Source: Paramecium tetraurelia (lineage: Eukaryota > Ciliophora > Oligohymenophorea > Peniculida > Parameciidae). Taken from it: DNA of 64,000 nucleotides. Positions 38,548 through 52,384 of the stretch are shown here, one piece after another. The translations under genes were made by a program, and so were the position numbers. Numbering within the stretch: the stretch's first letter is position 1; every line of letters begins with the position of its first letter. The notes beneath the pieces are model-generated. The model was not told the DNA's origin, made no database searches, and saw nothing but the letters and a program-made list of their open reading frames with translations. Where the stretch lies: assembly GCF_000165425.1 (NCBI RefSeq), contig NW_001799643.1:274365-338364 (forward strand), in the 5' to 3' direction.

Positions 38548-39709
38548 TCACATTAATTAATTAGGTAAATTTGAATAACCCATAATGTTTTCATTATTAA
38601 AATCAATGAATTGATTCTATGATAAAGAGAATTATATACATTTGAAAAATTGAAGTTTGGTAACTCAGGCATGAAATTAGGTTTTATTACAGATTTTAAT
38701 GGTTATTACACCTTTTTAATACCAAAATTGAATGATTTCTTTCCTTTGCTTAATCCGAACATTTTATATTCATCATAAATTTTGATCAATAATTGTTCTA
38801 CTAATTGACAAGCCTAAATTTATTATTATTATTACTCTAAGAAAGAGATGATTATGTTTAGAGGATACACATAAATGTAAAGGTTCCTGAGATTCTCTTT
38901 TTTCTGGTCCTTCCTTGTACCCTGATCCTCTTCCTCTTAATCTTAATTTAACCAAATCTTATTCTTTTGTATCACAATCAAAAAGACATTAATCAATTAT
39001 CTTTTTCATGTTGCATCCTTTTGCACCTAAAATAGATTCCAATTCAATACCTATAATCTTACGAGCAACTTGAAAATCTTTGTCATTATCGATTTATACA
39101 TCATATCTACAAGTAAACTTTTATTGATTTGAATCTTGGAATTCCATAATTTCTAATAGATCCTATTGACTAGTGAATTCTATTTTTATAGTGACATCTA
39201 ATTCTTTGATTTAATGTTTATTTAATAGTTTGTAAACTATGAAAGCATCGAAAACTGAATTGAATTTAATTATGATCGCACCATTGACTTTTGTATAGAC
39301 TTATTTAACTTCTCCAAAATTTTCACAAACCTAAAGATTTTAATATAAAATTCTCGTTACTTATTTAATATCATCTTAATCAAGTTCAATTTCATAATTG
39401 TCTTCACTTGACAATTCAACTGTCAAATATTAATGTGGATATTGTCTACTCTATATATAGGATTACAATTAATTACTTTCTATTTCAACATAGCACTTAT
39501 TCTCTATTTCACCTTCTGATCACTGAATAATTAGATTTATTTATTCCCTATTAGTAGGTGAAGCATTCAGTAAATTGTCATCACTCTATTCTAACTATAA
39601 AGTAAATATGAAATCATACTAGGAAATTGGTCATGTCCTCAATTTGCTATGAAATCTCTTGAAAGCTCATTAATTATTCTGTTAAAATAATATATTTTGT
39701 ATTATTCAT
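38548..39709 (-). CDS. KH-domain RNA-binding protein with an in-frame TGA
   Basis: Four exons joined by introns 39595-39619 (25 nt), 38814-38835 (22) and 38617-38639 (23) give 364 codons to TGA 38550-38548, but codon 39522-39520 is TGA, in the middle of NLIIQ-TGA-SEGEIENK. Both sides look like one coherent protein. A region from about residue 90 (VTRILYQNLQVCENFGEVKQVYTKVNGAIIIKF) resembles an RRM. The C-terminal part is a KH domain of SF1/KHDC4 type: IGIELESILGAKGCNMKKII, KLRLRGRGSGYKEGP and ESQEPLHLCVSSKH. It probably binds RNA, perhaps in splicing. Start options are 39709, which overlaps the previous gene's stop, or 39670 in the same frame. The TGA may be a point mutation, an error or recoding. 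Confidence 0.75.
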
Positions 39710-40248
39710 ATAATATCTTCACTTTATAATTGTTTTTCAAATGGAATCTTTGTATATTTAGGAACAGAAAGACGTCTACAAATTCTCTGCTGATAAGAAT
39801 ATTAAGGTGTTTTGGCACCAGAACGAGGCCTATAAATCGTATGCATCACTACCTTTCCCTCTCAGGAGTTCTTAACCCTTATTTAAATGAGACTAACCAA
39901 TGTCTATCGGCACATGTATTCATCAATCCACCATGACTATCTCTATTCATATTTAGAATTAATACTATTTACAAAATATAATTATCTCTTCCACTTCCAT
40001 TGCTAATATAATGCAGAGTCTTATTGCTTGATTGAGGTCTATAAATTTTCGTTGATTTTTTGGGTTGAAAACTTCCAACTGGAGGTTGATGACATCTCTA
40101 AGCATGTAATGTCAATCCACCGTTATCAAATTAGACATATGTATCACGTCCTGTTTTTCAATAAATCTACTATCTTACCTGTTCCATCAGAATAATAAAA
40201 ATTGGCCTTAGCATATTAAGCTTCCGTTTTTATGTTACCAGTCTTCAT
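39706..40248 (-). CDS. GRDxY-repeat protein (153 aa)
   Basis: Four exons with introns 40151-40178 (28 nt), 39943-39972 (30) and 39830-39852 (23) give 154 codons from ATG 40248-40246 to TGA 39708-39706. Two copies of a short unit are plain: YYSDGTGRDTYVQFDNGGL and YISNGSGRDNYILDSHGGL, separated by a proline/lysine linker. The remainder is basic and proline/arginine-rich. I recognise the G(S/T)GRD(T/N)Y...GG pattern as a repeat but cannot name a function. It lies 45 bp downstream of the giant coiled-coil gene, and its stop overlaps one of the two possible starts of the KH gene. Confidence 0.8.
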
Positions 40249-40293
40249 CGATTTGTAAAAATAATTAAGTAAATTACTATTATAAAAAATATA

Positions 40294-43200
40294 TCATTTA
40301 ATTTAAACATTTCTGTCTTCTCTTTGCATATTTAATTATTCCTGCAATAACTAACATTCTTCAACTAAGTGAAACTAAAGCATATTATTAATAACTTACA
40401 ATCTATTACTGACATTTCGAATGCACATCATCATCTTTAATTTAACTAATATTATCAAAAAACGAATCATCTCCATATAGGATTTCTTGTCTTAATGAAA
40501 AATTCAAAATATTTAAGCTATGTTACTCTGATTAATCTTAATCCAAGTCATTCAAACTTATTCTCTGAGGCATTCTCTATTTCATCTCTTATATTTATTA
40601 CACTAATTTCTTGCACTCCATCTCATAATACATTGCTTTTTACTAAAACATAAATTAATACATTTACTTCTGATTTATCAACAATCTATTAATACTGTTA
40701 TAAATTGAATTTTGTGTCATCAATGCATTTTTATTATTTTTCTGCTTACAATAACTTATTCTACAATTCCCCAATCTTCTTTCTATATTCATTAACGTTT
40801 TGTCTTTATTACTCTGTTAATAATGATTTCATAGATTGCATTGTCAAATTAACTCTATTATGTAAGAATTCTTGCATAAGTCCATCTAACAATTACGAAT
40901 AAGCCTCTATTGATTTTATATCCTATGAATTGCTGCTTTATTTCTTCTATTCGCTTAACTTCAACTCCTTAATTTTCACAAGTATATCTCCCTCTCCCTC
41001 AAATTCATTCTCTATTTTCTTATATTTATCTCTAACATCAATTAATCCAACCATTTGATTACTAATAACTTATATCTACTTTTCAACATCTTCCTCTTCA
41101 TCGTCTGTTAATAACTCAGAGTATAATTAAAATATCAATGTTGAATATTGAGATTGTTTATCTAATAATTCTTAAAATTCATTCTTTATCTAAGATAATG
41201 CATTTATAACATTTTCTTCACTAACTTCAGAAATAGATAACTCCTATTATAAAATTTAATTAATTTTATTCTATTCCTCATTTTCAAACCTATTCTTCTC
41301 TCCCATTTCAAATACCTTCAATCTGTATTCATTTTCTCTCTTTCTAACTTATTCTATCAGTGTGCTATTCTCCTCCTACAATTCACTAAGTCTAACAAAT
41401 AATTCTTTATTTTGATTTCCGAGTTCATTTAATTAACTTTCAAATTATTACTTTTGATTTTCTGATTCTAAATCACTATTTTATAACTAAATACTCTTGA
41501 CTTCTAAATCTTACTGGATCTTCTCAATGTTAGTCCTTAATTAATGAATCTTCAAGTTCTATTGTGACTTTTCATCCATTATTAAAGTCAATTCTTCATT
41601 TAATTACAATACCTATGACTGATATTATTCTATTAAGATTCCTTATTCTTATAATTCTGTATCTTTAGACGACAACTATTCATTTAACTATTGGCAAGTA
41701 GTCTATTGATTTTTCACTATTTCCTTCAAATTTTCATTCTTTTTTAGCAATTCTTCTGTAATTTTTTCTTTCTCCATTTATACTTATTCTACTATTTACT
41801 TCAATTCACTCTATTCAGAGCTGGATTACATTGAGACTTAATTTAAATTGTTAAGTTTTTCATTATAATCTTATTCCTATTTCACTTATAATATTTGCAA
41901 GTTATTTATAAGTTCATTCTGATCAGCAATCTGTTATTCACGATTTTTTAATAAATTTAATACATTATCTAATTCTTCTTATTTCAATTAATTATAATTA
42001 TTTATTGTATTAACTTATTCATGTAGTTTAGTGACTTGATTTTCAAAATCATTTATTTAAATATCTTTGTTATTATTTATTTCTTGTAAAATTGTAATTT
42101 ACTTCAATAAATCATCATTTTCATTCTATAATTTGATAAATTAATTTTTCAGCTGTGTGAGTTCGTTTGAACTAATATCCAATTCTTATTATTTCTTATT
42201 GACCAGATCCTTTGATTATAATATAACTTCACTTAGTTGTAGATTCATTTAACATTCGAAATCTTTCACTTATGATTAGAGTTAATTAATGAGAAAATCT
42301 TATTCTTTTATCTTAAATTTAAGTTCATTTATAGTATTTGAATTTGATTCTGATTGTTAAGATATCTATGACTATAAATCTTTATTTTAATCTTTATAAA
42401 GACTCATTTCTTTGGAAACCAAAATTAATTTACCATTCAATTCTTCATTATCTAAAACTCTTTCATTTAATAATTTATCAATTGAATCTATTTCATTTTA
42501 TTTCTATTCTAATTATTCTTTCAATTTTTATAACTCTTGATTTGTTATTTGTTCTTACTCAATCAACTTGATTTAATCTTATTCTATTTAGGCTCTTCTT
42601 TCACTTGTATGTATTAACTATTCATTCAATTTCCCGATTTCAGATTTAGAATTTATTTCAATAGTTCTAATCTTTTCATCCTTCTATTGGAGTAAATCTT
42701 TCCATTTTAGTTATTCATTTTGAGACTCTTATTATAATGTCTCTAACTATTCAATTAATTAGCGATATAAATTTTAATTTGACTATGATTGTAAATAAAT
42801 TTCCTTGTTCTTTTAATCTAATTAAACTATTTTATTTTCTAGTGCTTTAATTTAATCTAAGAATCCTTATTTTTCTTCTTCTTTTGTTGAAATTTATTAT
42901 TCCATTTAGCAATTAATTTGATTGATTTCTTATTGTAAAACCAAATCAAATCTTTCTTAATTAAGTTTAATCTAAATTTAATGTTATTAAACATCATGTT
43001 AGTATTAATCTCTTTAATTTTAAAGTTATTCTTAAAATTCTTAGATCTATTTATGGAGTTCCAATATTATAGATTCTTTTTCTTAATTACTTTAGTTTTA
43101 AACCAAATCTAAATTTTTTTGTATTTACTTTAATTCAATTTCATGTTATTACTAGTCAATCTATAACTAAGATTGCAAATCTTGAATAGTTTTAGAATTT

Positions 43201-46105
43201 TGTTCAATAGTATTATTAAGTTAAGTAGATTCAAATCTCAATTATGTTATTTCACTTTACGTCGTAATTAAAGTTTGAGATAATTATTCTGCAGTAATCT
43301 TATTCTCAATATGCCTTTTTTCAGTTGCTTCAAGATTAGATTTCAATTAATTTATGAGATTTATTTGATCTTATATAGTTTTACCTAATTCTGATTGGTT
43401 TTATTTATTAACTATATCTTATTGTTCTATTTATTTTTTGAATTTGTAACATTCTTATTATGTATCATGATGTAATAATTATTAATTTTAGATTAGTTCT
43501 TATTGATCAAGTACAACTTACTTGGTCTAATTTAATTCTAATGCTAATAATTCATACTATTCTTTCATTGATTACATTGATTCGCTATTGTTTTATAATA
43601 ATGCTTCATTCTCTAAATTGACTTTCTGTAACTAGGCTTATGATTCATGTAATAGTTTCTTCTATTCGCAAATGATCATTTAATTTTATTCATTGAGTCT
43701 TTCAAAAGATTACAATTTCTATTATAGCATTTCTTAAGATTATTTTTATTGATCCTGCAATGTCTTGACTTGCTTTTAATGGTCATTAGTTTATTTTAGT
43801 AATTCTTTTTTGAGTTTAGTAATAGTTTCATCTTAGTTTCTTCTTTCATTTTCTGCTTATTAATACTTCTCAGAGAGATCTTTAATTTCAGCCAACTACC
43901 TTTCCGATAATTTAATGAATTCATTAATTTTTTATTCATACTATTCTTAATTCTTCTAAAGATCTTTTTTCATTAATTTAATTGTATCTTAATCTTATTG
44001 TTATTGAGAATAGAATTCTACATTTTATGATTAAATTGCTTTATATTCTTCTTCCAAAGCAGAATGCTCAATCTCCTTATTTTATATAATTTCTTATAAT
44101 TTCTTAACCTTATCTGAGTAAACTAAACTATCTTTTGTGATTTTATCTTTGATAATCTATTCAGCCTCTTTCAACAATTATATTTGATTATCAGATTGCT
44201 CTATTTGACTATGAAGATCAATAATTAATTGATGTAATCTAGTAATTTCAGATTTATTCTATTCAATAACAGTTAACAGATTTTCTTCCTATTGGGAAGA
44301 TTTTGACTAGTTTTATAAAATAACTTAATTTAATCTTTCGATTTCTTTTTTGAATTAGTTTATTTGTGTTTATTGTTCATTATAAGTCAATTTAAGTTCT
44401 TAAGATTTAGTAATATCTTCTTTTAGTTTTTTGGTTTATTCATTCAGATTTAATATTTCTTGTTGCTTATTTTACAATGCTGTAACACTTATCTAAGTTT
44501 ATCTGTTAAATTCGACTTATAAGTTTTCATTCTTCTGTACTAATTCCTTATTTGTATTAGAAAGTTGATCATAAAGTTCTTTATAATTTTTTAGTTGCAA
44601 TTCGTAATTTTAAAATTCTAATTTAAATTTATTTTGTAATTCTTCTATCTATTGTTTGGCTTTGATATGAGTATTGTTTAATTCTTTATTTATTAGTAAT
44701 ATTTCTTCAGATTGATTGAACAATCTTTCATTAATGGCATCCAACAATCCCTTGAAATCATTTTGTTTATGAACTATTTTATTATTTTGAATGATTTCCT
44801 TTAATCTCATTACTAGTGTTTCTTAAAACTATTAAAATTCATATTATTCAGATTCTCTTTAATTTATGATTTCTTGAATTTCCCCTAATTATTTTAGCCA
44901 TTTTGCTATACTATCACCGATAACACCTTAAAATTGATAAGCATCCTGGAATTTTTATGCTGAATTGTGGCCAATCTTATTTAAATATTAATAATAAGAT
45001 TTAATATTAGTTTCTAATTCAGAAATAGCTTATCGAAGTGTAGAGATCTGTTTTTGGCACGTTAAATCAATTTCTAAAAACTTTTTCCATAGATCTTGAT
45101 TATTCTCACAGATTTGAGCCGAATATTTGAGAATCTCTTCCTTCTATTCACACATAAGCTTAAAGGATTCTTTGTAATAGAGATGAGTAGTTACTTAATG
45201 AATTTGAGATGAGATTGTTCTTTTCATTTTCGACATCTGTATTCAAACTGTTGTTCTTTGATAGATTTTCAATAGCTTCATAATTCTTCTAATCAATATC
45301 CTTAATCAATGATAATAGCATGGGTTCATAAGTATCTGGAATATTTTCTTTGTTTTTTGGATAAGTTCCATTTAAGATTTCATTCAATTCATTCTTTTTG
45401 GAGAATGATGTTTTGGCACTTTTCTTACCTGATTTATACAGTTCCAATTCCTTCTCACTCTTGTCTAATAACTAATACAATTTCTTGATACACACTTTTC
45501 TACTCTAAAAATAACATTAATGTAATTTAATACTTCTGCCTTTTTTTCAGCCTTCTACAATTGCATCTTTAATTATGCCAGATTGGATAGAGATTGTGAA
45601 TTGATGTTATCGCTAACTCTTTTTCTTAAGGTATCATTCTCTTATTTAATCTTTTCTAATTACACAGCTAATGAATCAGCAGATTCTAAGACATCCTACT
45701 AATCGATGAAATAAATACCAATCTCATTTCCACTTATGTTCTAATTTACATATAGGTTCGAATGATCTTGTCATCAGTGTTATTTTCAATTGCATTATTA
45801 GCTGCTCTAATTAAATTAAAAATTAAGCCAGGTTCCCTTGGAGATTATAATTTTAACTAAGGTGAAAGAGGTAGCTTTTTTTAGCTTCCTGGTGATGATA
45901 TACTCATCAAATCTACTTTCTTTTATTCGCATTATTTAAATTTATATTTTTCTCTACTTTGACTCTATTATCTAGGTCTTTGTCCAATTTATAAAGATGA
46001 CCTTGCAGTTAATTCATAAACTGAAAGAAGAAGATCTGCATTATTTTAATTGTTATTTCGCCTAATTTATTCAGTGGTTTACCTTTACTCAAGAGTTCGT
46101 TGCAT
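40294..46105 (-). CDS. Giant coiled-coil protein (1,894 aa)
   Basis: Six exons, introns 45696-45718 (23 nt), 45505-45533 (29), 45170-45194 (25), 40643-40667 (25) and 40375-40399 (25), give 1,895 codons from ATG 46105-46103 to TGA 40296-40294. The first 130 residues are polar with SP-rich segments (SISSPGSQKKLPLSPQ). Almost everything after residue 150 is continuous heptad coiled coil, very rich in Q, E, K, N and L with hardly any proline or glycine. It looks like a golgin, centrosomal or basal-body scaffold, but composition alone cannot say which. Glutamine is written mostly as TAA/TAG, so with the standard code the gene vanishes. It is followed by a 45-bp spacer. Confidence 0.9.
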
Positions 46106-46200
46106 TTTATGTTTTGAATTCAAAAATATTAATTATACACAATACTTGTTAAAATAAAAATTAACTATATTTGTTTGAATATTCAATGAAAATGTAAAAA

Positions 46201-49200
46201 TCATCTGATGAACTATTAAAAATACTTCTACTTCTCCTATCCCTATAATTCAGCTATGAATTCATCGAACTGTTCTACTTTCTATAATAAAGTCTCTTCA
46301 TCAATTTCACTTTCTTATGATTTCTTATGCATCTCTTAAATCTCTTAAGCTAAAGTGCAATTCTTTATGAATTTCTCTAATTTCTCTTAATATTTGTTCC
46401 TATAAAAGGCATCTTTGTTTTTATTATTAGCTTTCAAAGAAATAGCAATAAACTTCAAAACTGTTTCTTTGCAAGATAAAGTGGGATATTTGGGTTTTTA
46501 ATATCCTAATTGAGCCAAAACTCTTATGATAATATTCTTAAGATGTAATTCTAAATATGATGTGCAATCACCTCTCTTCGCTACTTTCTTTGCAATATTC
46601 TAAAATATTTATAAATATTTATTATACCTTGACAGATTATAATTCTCCCAATTACATTTTATCAGGTAATCTGGCATGCTTGTATCTCTAAGGATTCATT
46701 TCAAATAATTGCATATTATGTGCGTTAGTGAATATCAATTGTTAATTCTTATGGACAATCACTAAGTTACTTTGACCCTTAACTAAATTGTTGTTAATCA
46801 ATTCAACTGGACAATGACCTAAATGCATTAATAATTACATAATACCCTTATATTCTGGATATGGATCGAATTTATCTCCAACAGTTAGTTATCTTGGTAT
46901 CTTATATTTTTCAATTGAATTATTGCAATAATGAGTGGGATTCTTGATAAAATCTTATTCAGTATCTTCACTTGATAAGAAGAATAATTAATCATCATAA
47001 AACAATAGATATGGACTTCTTAACTAACTGGCCACGTAATTCTTTTTTGCTTTAATTAAAACAGGACAATAATTATACAATGGACTTAATTTTTGAATGA
47101 TTTATTCTTCAGTCAAAGTCAAAGAACTTACTCTAACTGGTTCCTATGTAATTAATGCTCTTGCTACTAAAGCTCGAGAATATAAATTGTCTTATATATA
47201 TTTAGTGCATAATGAGATCATACCCCAGCTTGATACTTATCCAACCTATAGATATCTCACATTATTGAAATGTGTTGAATAATATGCTGATAATAATGAA
47301 GTTTGATTTGCCGATAATCTTTAATGGACCACATGATCAATACCACCAAATTTAGGATTTAATTTACGAATTACATATTCATCATCTTTATCACAAACAA
47401 ATACTACTGTTGGAATGATACCTGCCTTTGATAATGCCAAAGCTTCATCAATGGTTCTTGGATACCCATCTAAAATGTATCCTTAATTGTATATGTCAAG
47501 CAATTGAATTCTCTTTTGAATAATTTAAATTATAGATTATGTATCTACCTCCTTGCCTTCTTTCAATTGATTTTTGATTTTTACTGCCAATAAATCCGTT
47601 TAATTAGTTACAAATTCAGCCAGCAAATGGGACACTTTGACTCTAGCTAATTTTAGTTTATCACTTAACAATCTAACAATCTCAGTTTTTCCTGACTTTA
47701 CTTTTCCTAAAATGAATATAGTGGGCTTGATTTAAATATCATTAGGAACTGTTGGCTTATAAAAGTATTTGTATGGTCTTTAGCATACCTATTCCCTTTA
47801 ATCCTCACTGTCAAGATAGTAAATTCTATTTCTATATAAAACTGGATAGTCTCTGCAATGAGGAACATTTTACAAGGTAATGGCATTCCTATTTCCAAAT
47901 TTAGATTATTTATGAGTGTATAATTTTTCATAGATATCTAATTTATTTATATTAAAGTTGGTTGGATCTGGATACAAATTTAATTTTTAACATTATTCTT
48001 TTTCTAACATATTTTCTCTGTATTCTCTATCCATAATATTTTCTAATTATGATGTGATTCTTTCTGTGACATTTTCTATAGTAGTATCAGTACTGAGGAT
48101 TACTGCATTGATTTTTAATTCTTCAAATTATCTTTACAATTCTTCAATTTTAGCTGAATCTGCTTCATGCTATTACTTTAATTTATCTTCCTATTCTTTT
48201 ATCATATCATCTAATTTAGGTGCTTCTGGATCTTCTTCTTCACCTTGAGGTGCTTCCAAAGATGGCAACTCTTCAGCCCCTTCTTCAATAGCCTTGTTTC
48301 TTGCCTCCACTCTTTCCTAATACCTTTTCTATCTCAACTCTTCCATCTTCATCTAATATTCATCCTCAATAACTTTAGAATTAAAGTTTCGTTTAATAAA
48401 GTTATCTTATTCTATTTTTAATAAAATAACATATTCAGGTAATTTTTTGGCTTCAACTAATAAATCAACAATTGGAGTTGAAACACTCTCCTCTGAAACA
48501 TCAAAGAAATTAGCATTAATAATTACCCCTGCACAGTCTAAGATTTTATTTAATACTTCTATTTCATGAGCCTTGCGATCAAAATCAGCAGGATCTTCAG
48601 TGATTTCAGCATCTGGAATTTCTTTTCCATCAGCATCCAATTCCTTTGGTTTAAATCCTTTTAAGTAATATCTATTCAATTATCTATTCTTTTTATTTAT
48701 TTCTAAATTTTAAATTAAATTAGTTTTCAAATCTAAAACTGGTAATTTATATAATCTATTCAATATTTTCAATTGAGTACGCAAACCACTTCCTCTTACA
48801 CCAATGAACATAATTCTTGGTTATGGGATTGTTATTTTTGATGGAATATACAATTAGACATTATCTTTAAATATTTATTATTCCTTTTCTCCATAAAATC
48901 TATAAACTCTTCCTCTTACTAAAGCAATAAACTCTTCTTTTCCTGGTACTAACCAATTGGTTTTCTATAATGTAACAGGACAATAATTAGCATAATCACC
49001 ATAAGGAATAGGTTCTTCACCTTCTTGCACATCTGCGGGTGCTCTCACTAAACTTTCATCATCAGCTCGAATATAAAATGGATCCAAAGCCAAACGCACT
49101 CTAGACCAAACTTCCTCTCTAGTTCCATCAATAGGGATTTCTTTAACATTCTCCTCTTAATAAGCCTCTTTTAATAATGCAGATAAGGCATTTACTTAAG

Positions 49201-52200
49201 TTAATTCCTATTCAATTAGAAGGTCAGGATTTCTTTATAATAATAATTGTCCTGCTTCTTCTGATCTATCTTAAAGAATTAGAACCTTATCTATTTTAAT
49301 CCCCCATAGATTCAATTAATCAATTTATTCTTATGTTTATGGATATCCAATGATCACAATCCCTTTTGGTTTTGATGTTTCAGGGACTTTCAATTCGCTA
49401 TCCAATAATGGTATGATCTCTTTAGTTGGTACATCTTCAGGAGGTGGAGTGACTGGTTTAACATTCTCTTCCACAACTTCAACGACTTCTTCCTTCTTTT
49501 TCTTTGCTTATTACTTTTTAGCTTCTTTCTTTTTCTTTTCTTCATCTTCTTCAGGTGGTTATTCTTCCTCCTCTTTCTTTGGTTCTCCCCACCCTAGAGG
49601 TTTTCTTTGTAATGGTATATTTAAGTAATTTAACACCATAGGTAATACATCCTTAATAGCATTTCCTTTGTAGAATTCTTTCCATTCAGCTTCTGTTAAA
49701 TGAATATCATTAACTCTTGGATCAAATGTTGATGCTAAATGTTTAGTTCTTTCTTGTTAAGCCAAAATCTTCTTTCTCACTATATCCTCGACATCAACCA
49801 ATGTCCATCCATAATACTCAGCTAATTGACTAGCCACAGTATTCTTGCCAGAACACTTAGGACCTTAAACTGATACAATATAGGTTTTTGGCAATTATGG
49901 AGGTTTACTTAAATATTTTCTAGGATAATTGATGAATTTATTTTAATTTTCTTCATTATCAAACAAAAACACTCTGCCTGCATATTCGCAAGCAAATTCT
50001 GCCTTACCTGGTATAATCTTATCTTTTAACACCAATTCGACTGCATCAACCTATTACCATTAGGACCACATTCTGTAAACCTTTTCATCAGTTAAATTCA
50101 ATCCTAACAAGTCCTTCTCTGAGCCACCTTCTAATTTAATAGCTAGGGGCCTTAAAGGTTACCCTTTCAAAATTTAAGCAGATACGCGATCAACTAATTA
50201 TTATGTTGTCAAACCAGCAGATTGAAGTGTAATAATATGTTGATCTGGTAAATGATCATATAATGACTATAATTTCTCTTATGATTTTTAAAAACTTTGT
50301 AGTGATTCTAATAAAAATTCTTAATCTAAAGGTCTATAAAATAGATCCTTTTCTGGTATAATAGGTGGTTTCTCCTCATCGTCTGGATTGTCTCCCTAAT
50401 CTTCTTCGTCTGGATCATTTGGATCTTTATATTTTATCTTAGGTCTCTTTTATTCTTCTCTATCATATTATGAAGATGCCACTAAATCATCTTGTTTTTC
50501 CATTATTCTAGCTGCAAAATACAAAACATCTTCATCTGATTATTCTAAATTAACAACATGCGTGAAATATCTACAACCTATTTTTGGTAATATCATTTTG
50601 TTAGATAGTATTGAATTAACCCAAAATTGATTCTCCAAAGGTAGATCTAAGATATACCCTTTATTTTTAGGTAAATCCTATTATAATTCAACATTAAATA
50701 ACTATTCTAATTGTTCTTGAGTCAATTCTCTTCCAAATTTTAATGAATCAATTACTTCTCTCTCCAAAGGGTTCAAAAATTCTTTTGGATTTCCCTCCTC
50801 ATCCATTTAAGGATTATTTTCATTTTCTGCTACTTTGGCATAAATTCTTTGAATTCCCTTTTCTAAATCTAGGTATTCTAAATCAAGTTATTTAGCCAAT
50901 GCCTTAGCAAATGTGCTCCTACCACTTCTAGGTTTCCCAATCAAGAATATTTAAGGAGGTGCTTGGTTTGCGTATTCAATAACATCATCTTCATAAGGAT
51001 TCTTACTATCAATCGGTAATTATCCTTTTGGTGATATGAATTTACTCAGATATGATTGAAATGATGGTAATTATACATTTGATTATTGTTCTTAAATAAT
51101 TTCTAAAGCTGGCTACAATTATTATGAATCCTTTGTTTGATTTAAATCACCTAAAAAGGTTCTGAGAATTTAGGGAATATTCTTTGCTTATCTTTTATCA
51201 GGATTTGATGACTTTGAAATATCAAAGGTTTATAATTAAGAAGTTAACAATTATCTTTTAGCTGAGACAATCTTTCTCTCCCATTTCTTATTTACTTTGT
51301 TTATTTAATCAATTCTGTAATCTTCCTCTGTAAAGAATTCACTTTTGATATTGATCAATAATGGTTTTTCCTCCTAACTTTTTAATGGGAATTAAGACCA
51401 CTATATATCTCTCGTTATCAATTTACTTAATTTATAAAATTGAGAATGAAATCCATAAGAATCGTCATTCTACTCTATTATATATTGCAATCCTATCTCT
51501 GGAACTAGTTGACTATTAGGTAATGCCAATAAAAATGTTTCAGTAACATTCCCAATCAGCTTTATTTCCTTAGCAAATGCATATTAAGCAGATGTATAAT
51601 GTTGATATTCGGATTGTTGGCACTTATTATTCATCAAAGTAAATATCATGCATTCACAACTCAATCCAATAGGAATAATTTCATTTAGAGGTGCCAATCT
51701 ATATTTGATTATTCTACTTGGAATCACATTAGCACTCTATAATTATTCTTCATTATAGATGTACTATTCGGTATAATAGATTGGGAAGAAGGACTTTTTG
51801 GAGTCACTTTTCAAACTCTATTCAACTCGATCGGAATTATGTATTTTTACAAGAATATGATAATCTACATCTTACTTTGTATTGTCTAATAATCATAAGA
51901 AGCCAATACCTTTTACATCTATCAACTACCGACGATATATACGAGCATGAATTGTTTTCAAAAGGTAAATGGCAGAACTCAAATCAGGTTGAATAATCAG
52001 TTAAAACAACAATTAAGTTATTGCATCTACAAACACTTGATAACACAAGTATTCAGGAAGATTTGGATCCAAATCTGTCATCGATTCTAAATACTATTAT
52101 GATAACTGTTTCAGACTTTCATCTGGTAAACATATTACACACTTCATTATTGCTGTAATCACCTATGATAACAATAGAAATTTACCTCTAACAACTCGGT

Positions 52201-52384
52201 TGCCAATACTTTTCCTTATGGATTCTTTCCAATCTAATCCCAATATTTTAGCAAATTCTTTTGATATTCTAAATTTTGAGATAAGCTCACAATAAATTTC
52301 ACACTCAAATTATCTCCTCTCTATAGTCGATCTGCATTTTATAACAATCAAACATTTACTTTTGTAGAAGAGTGGATTTTACAT
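46201..52384 (-). CDS. AK9: Four-module adenylate kinase, AK9-like (2,026 aa)
   Basis: Five exons, introns 52332-52359 (28 nt), 52163-52185 (23), 51886-51909 (24) and 46600-46627 (28), give 2,027 codons from ATG 52384-52382 to TGA 46203-46201. Four NMP-kinase-like modules are spaced about 360 residues apart, with P-loops near residue 455 (GKPRSGRST), 816 (GPKCSGKN), 1169 (GVRGSGLRT) and 1534 (GKVKSGKT). Only modules 2 and 4 keep the Walker lysine; module 4 also has YILDGYPRT, the AMP-binding motif of adenylate kinases. Repeated segments of the form CPVTLxKxxWLVPG and RVYRFY/QLFFLSSE separate the modules. Length and layout match AK9 (AKD1), a nucleotide kinase of cilia and flagella that keeps ATP/ADP/AMP in balance. 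Acidic/lysine linkers (1020-1060, 1390-1430) join the parts. Confidence 0.92.

Noticed and set aside
40294-46105. Myosin- or kinesin-type motor ahead of the coiled coil
   Set aside because: No P-loop or motor motif in the 130-residue N-terminus or elsewhere.
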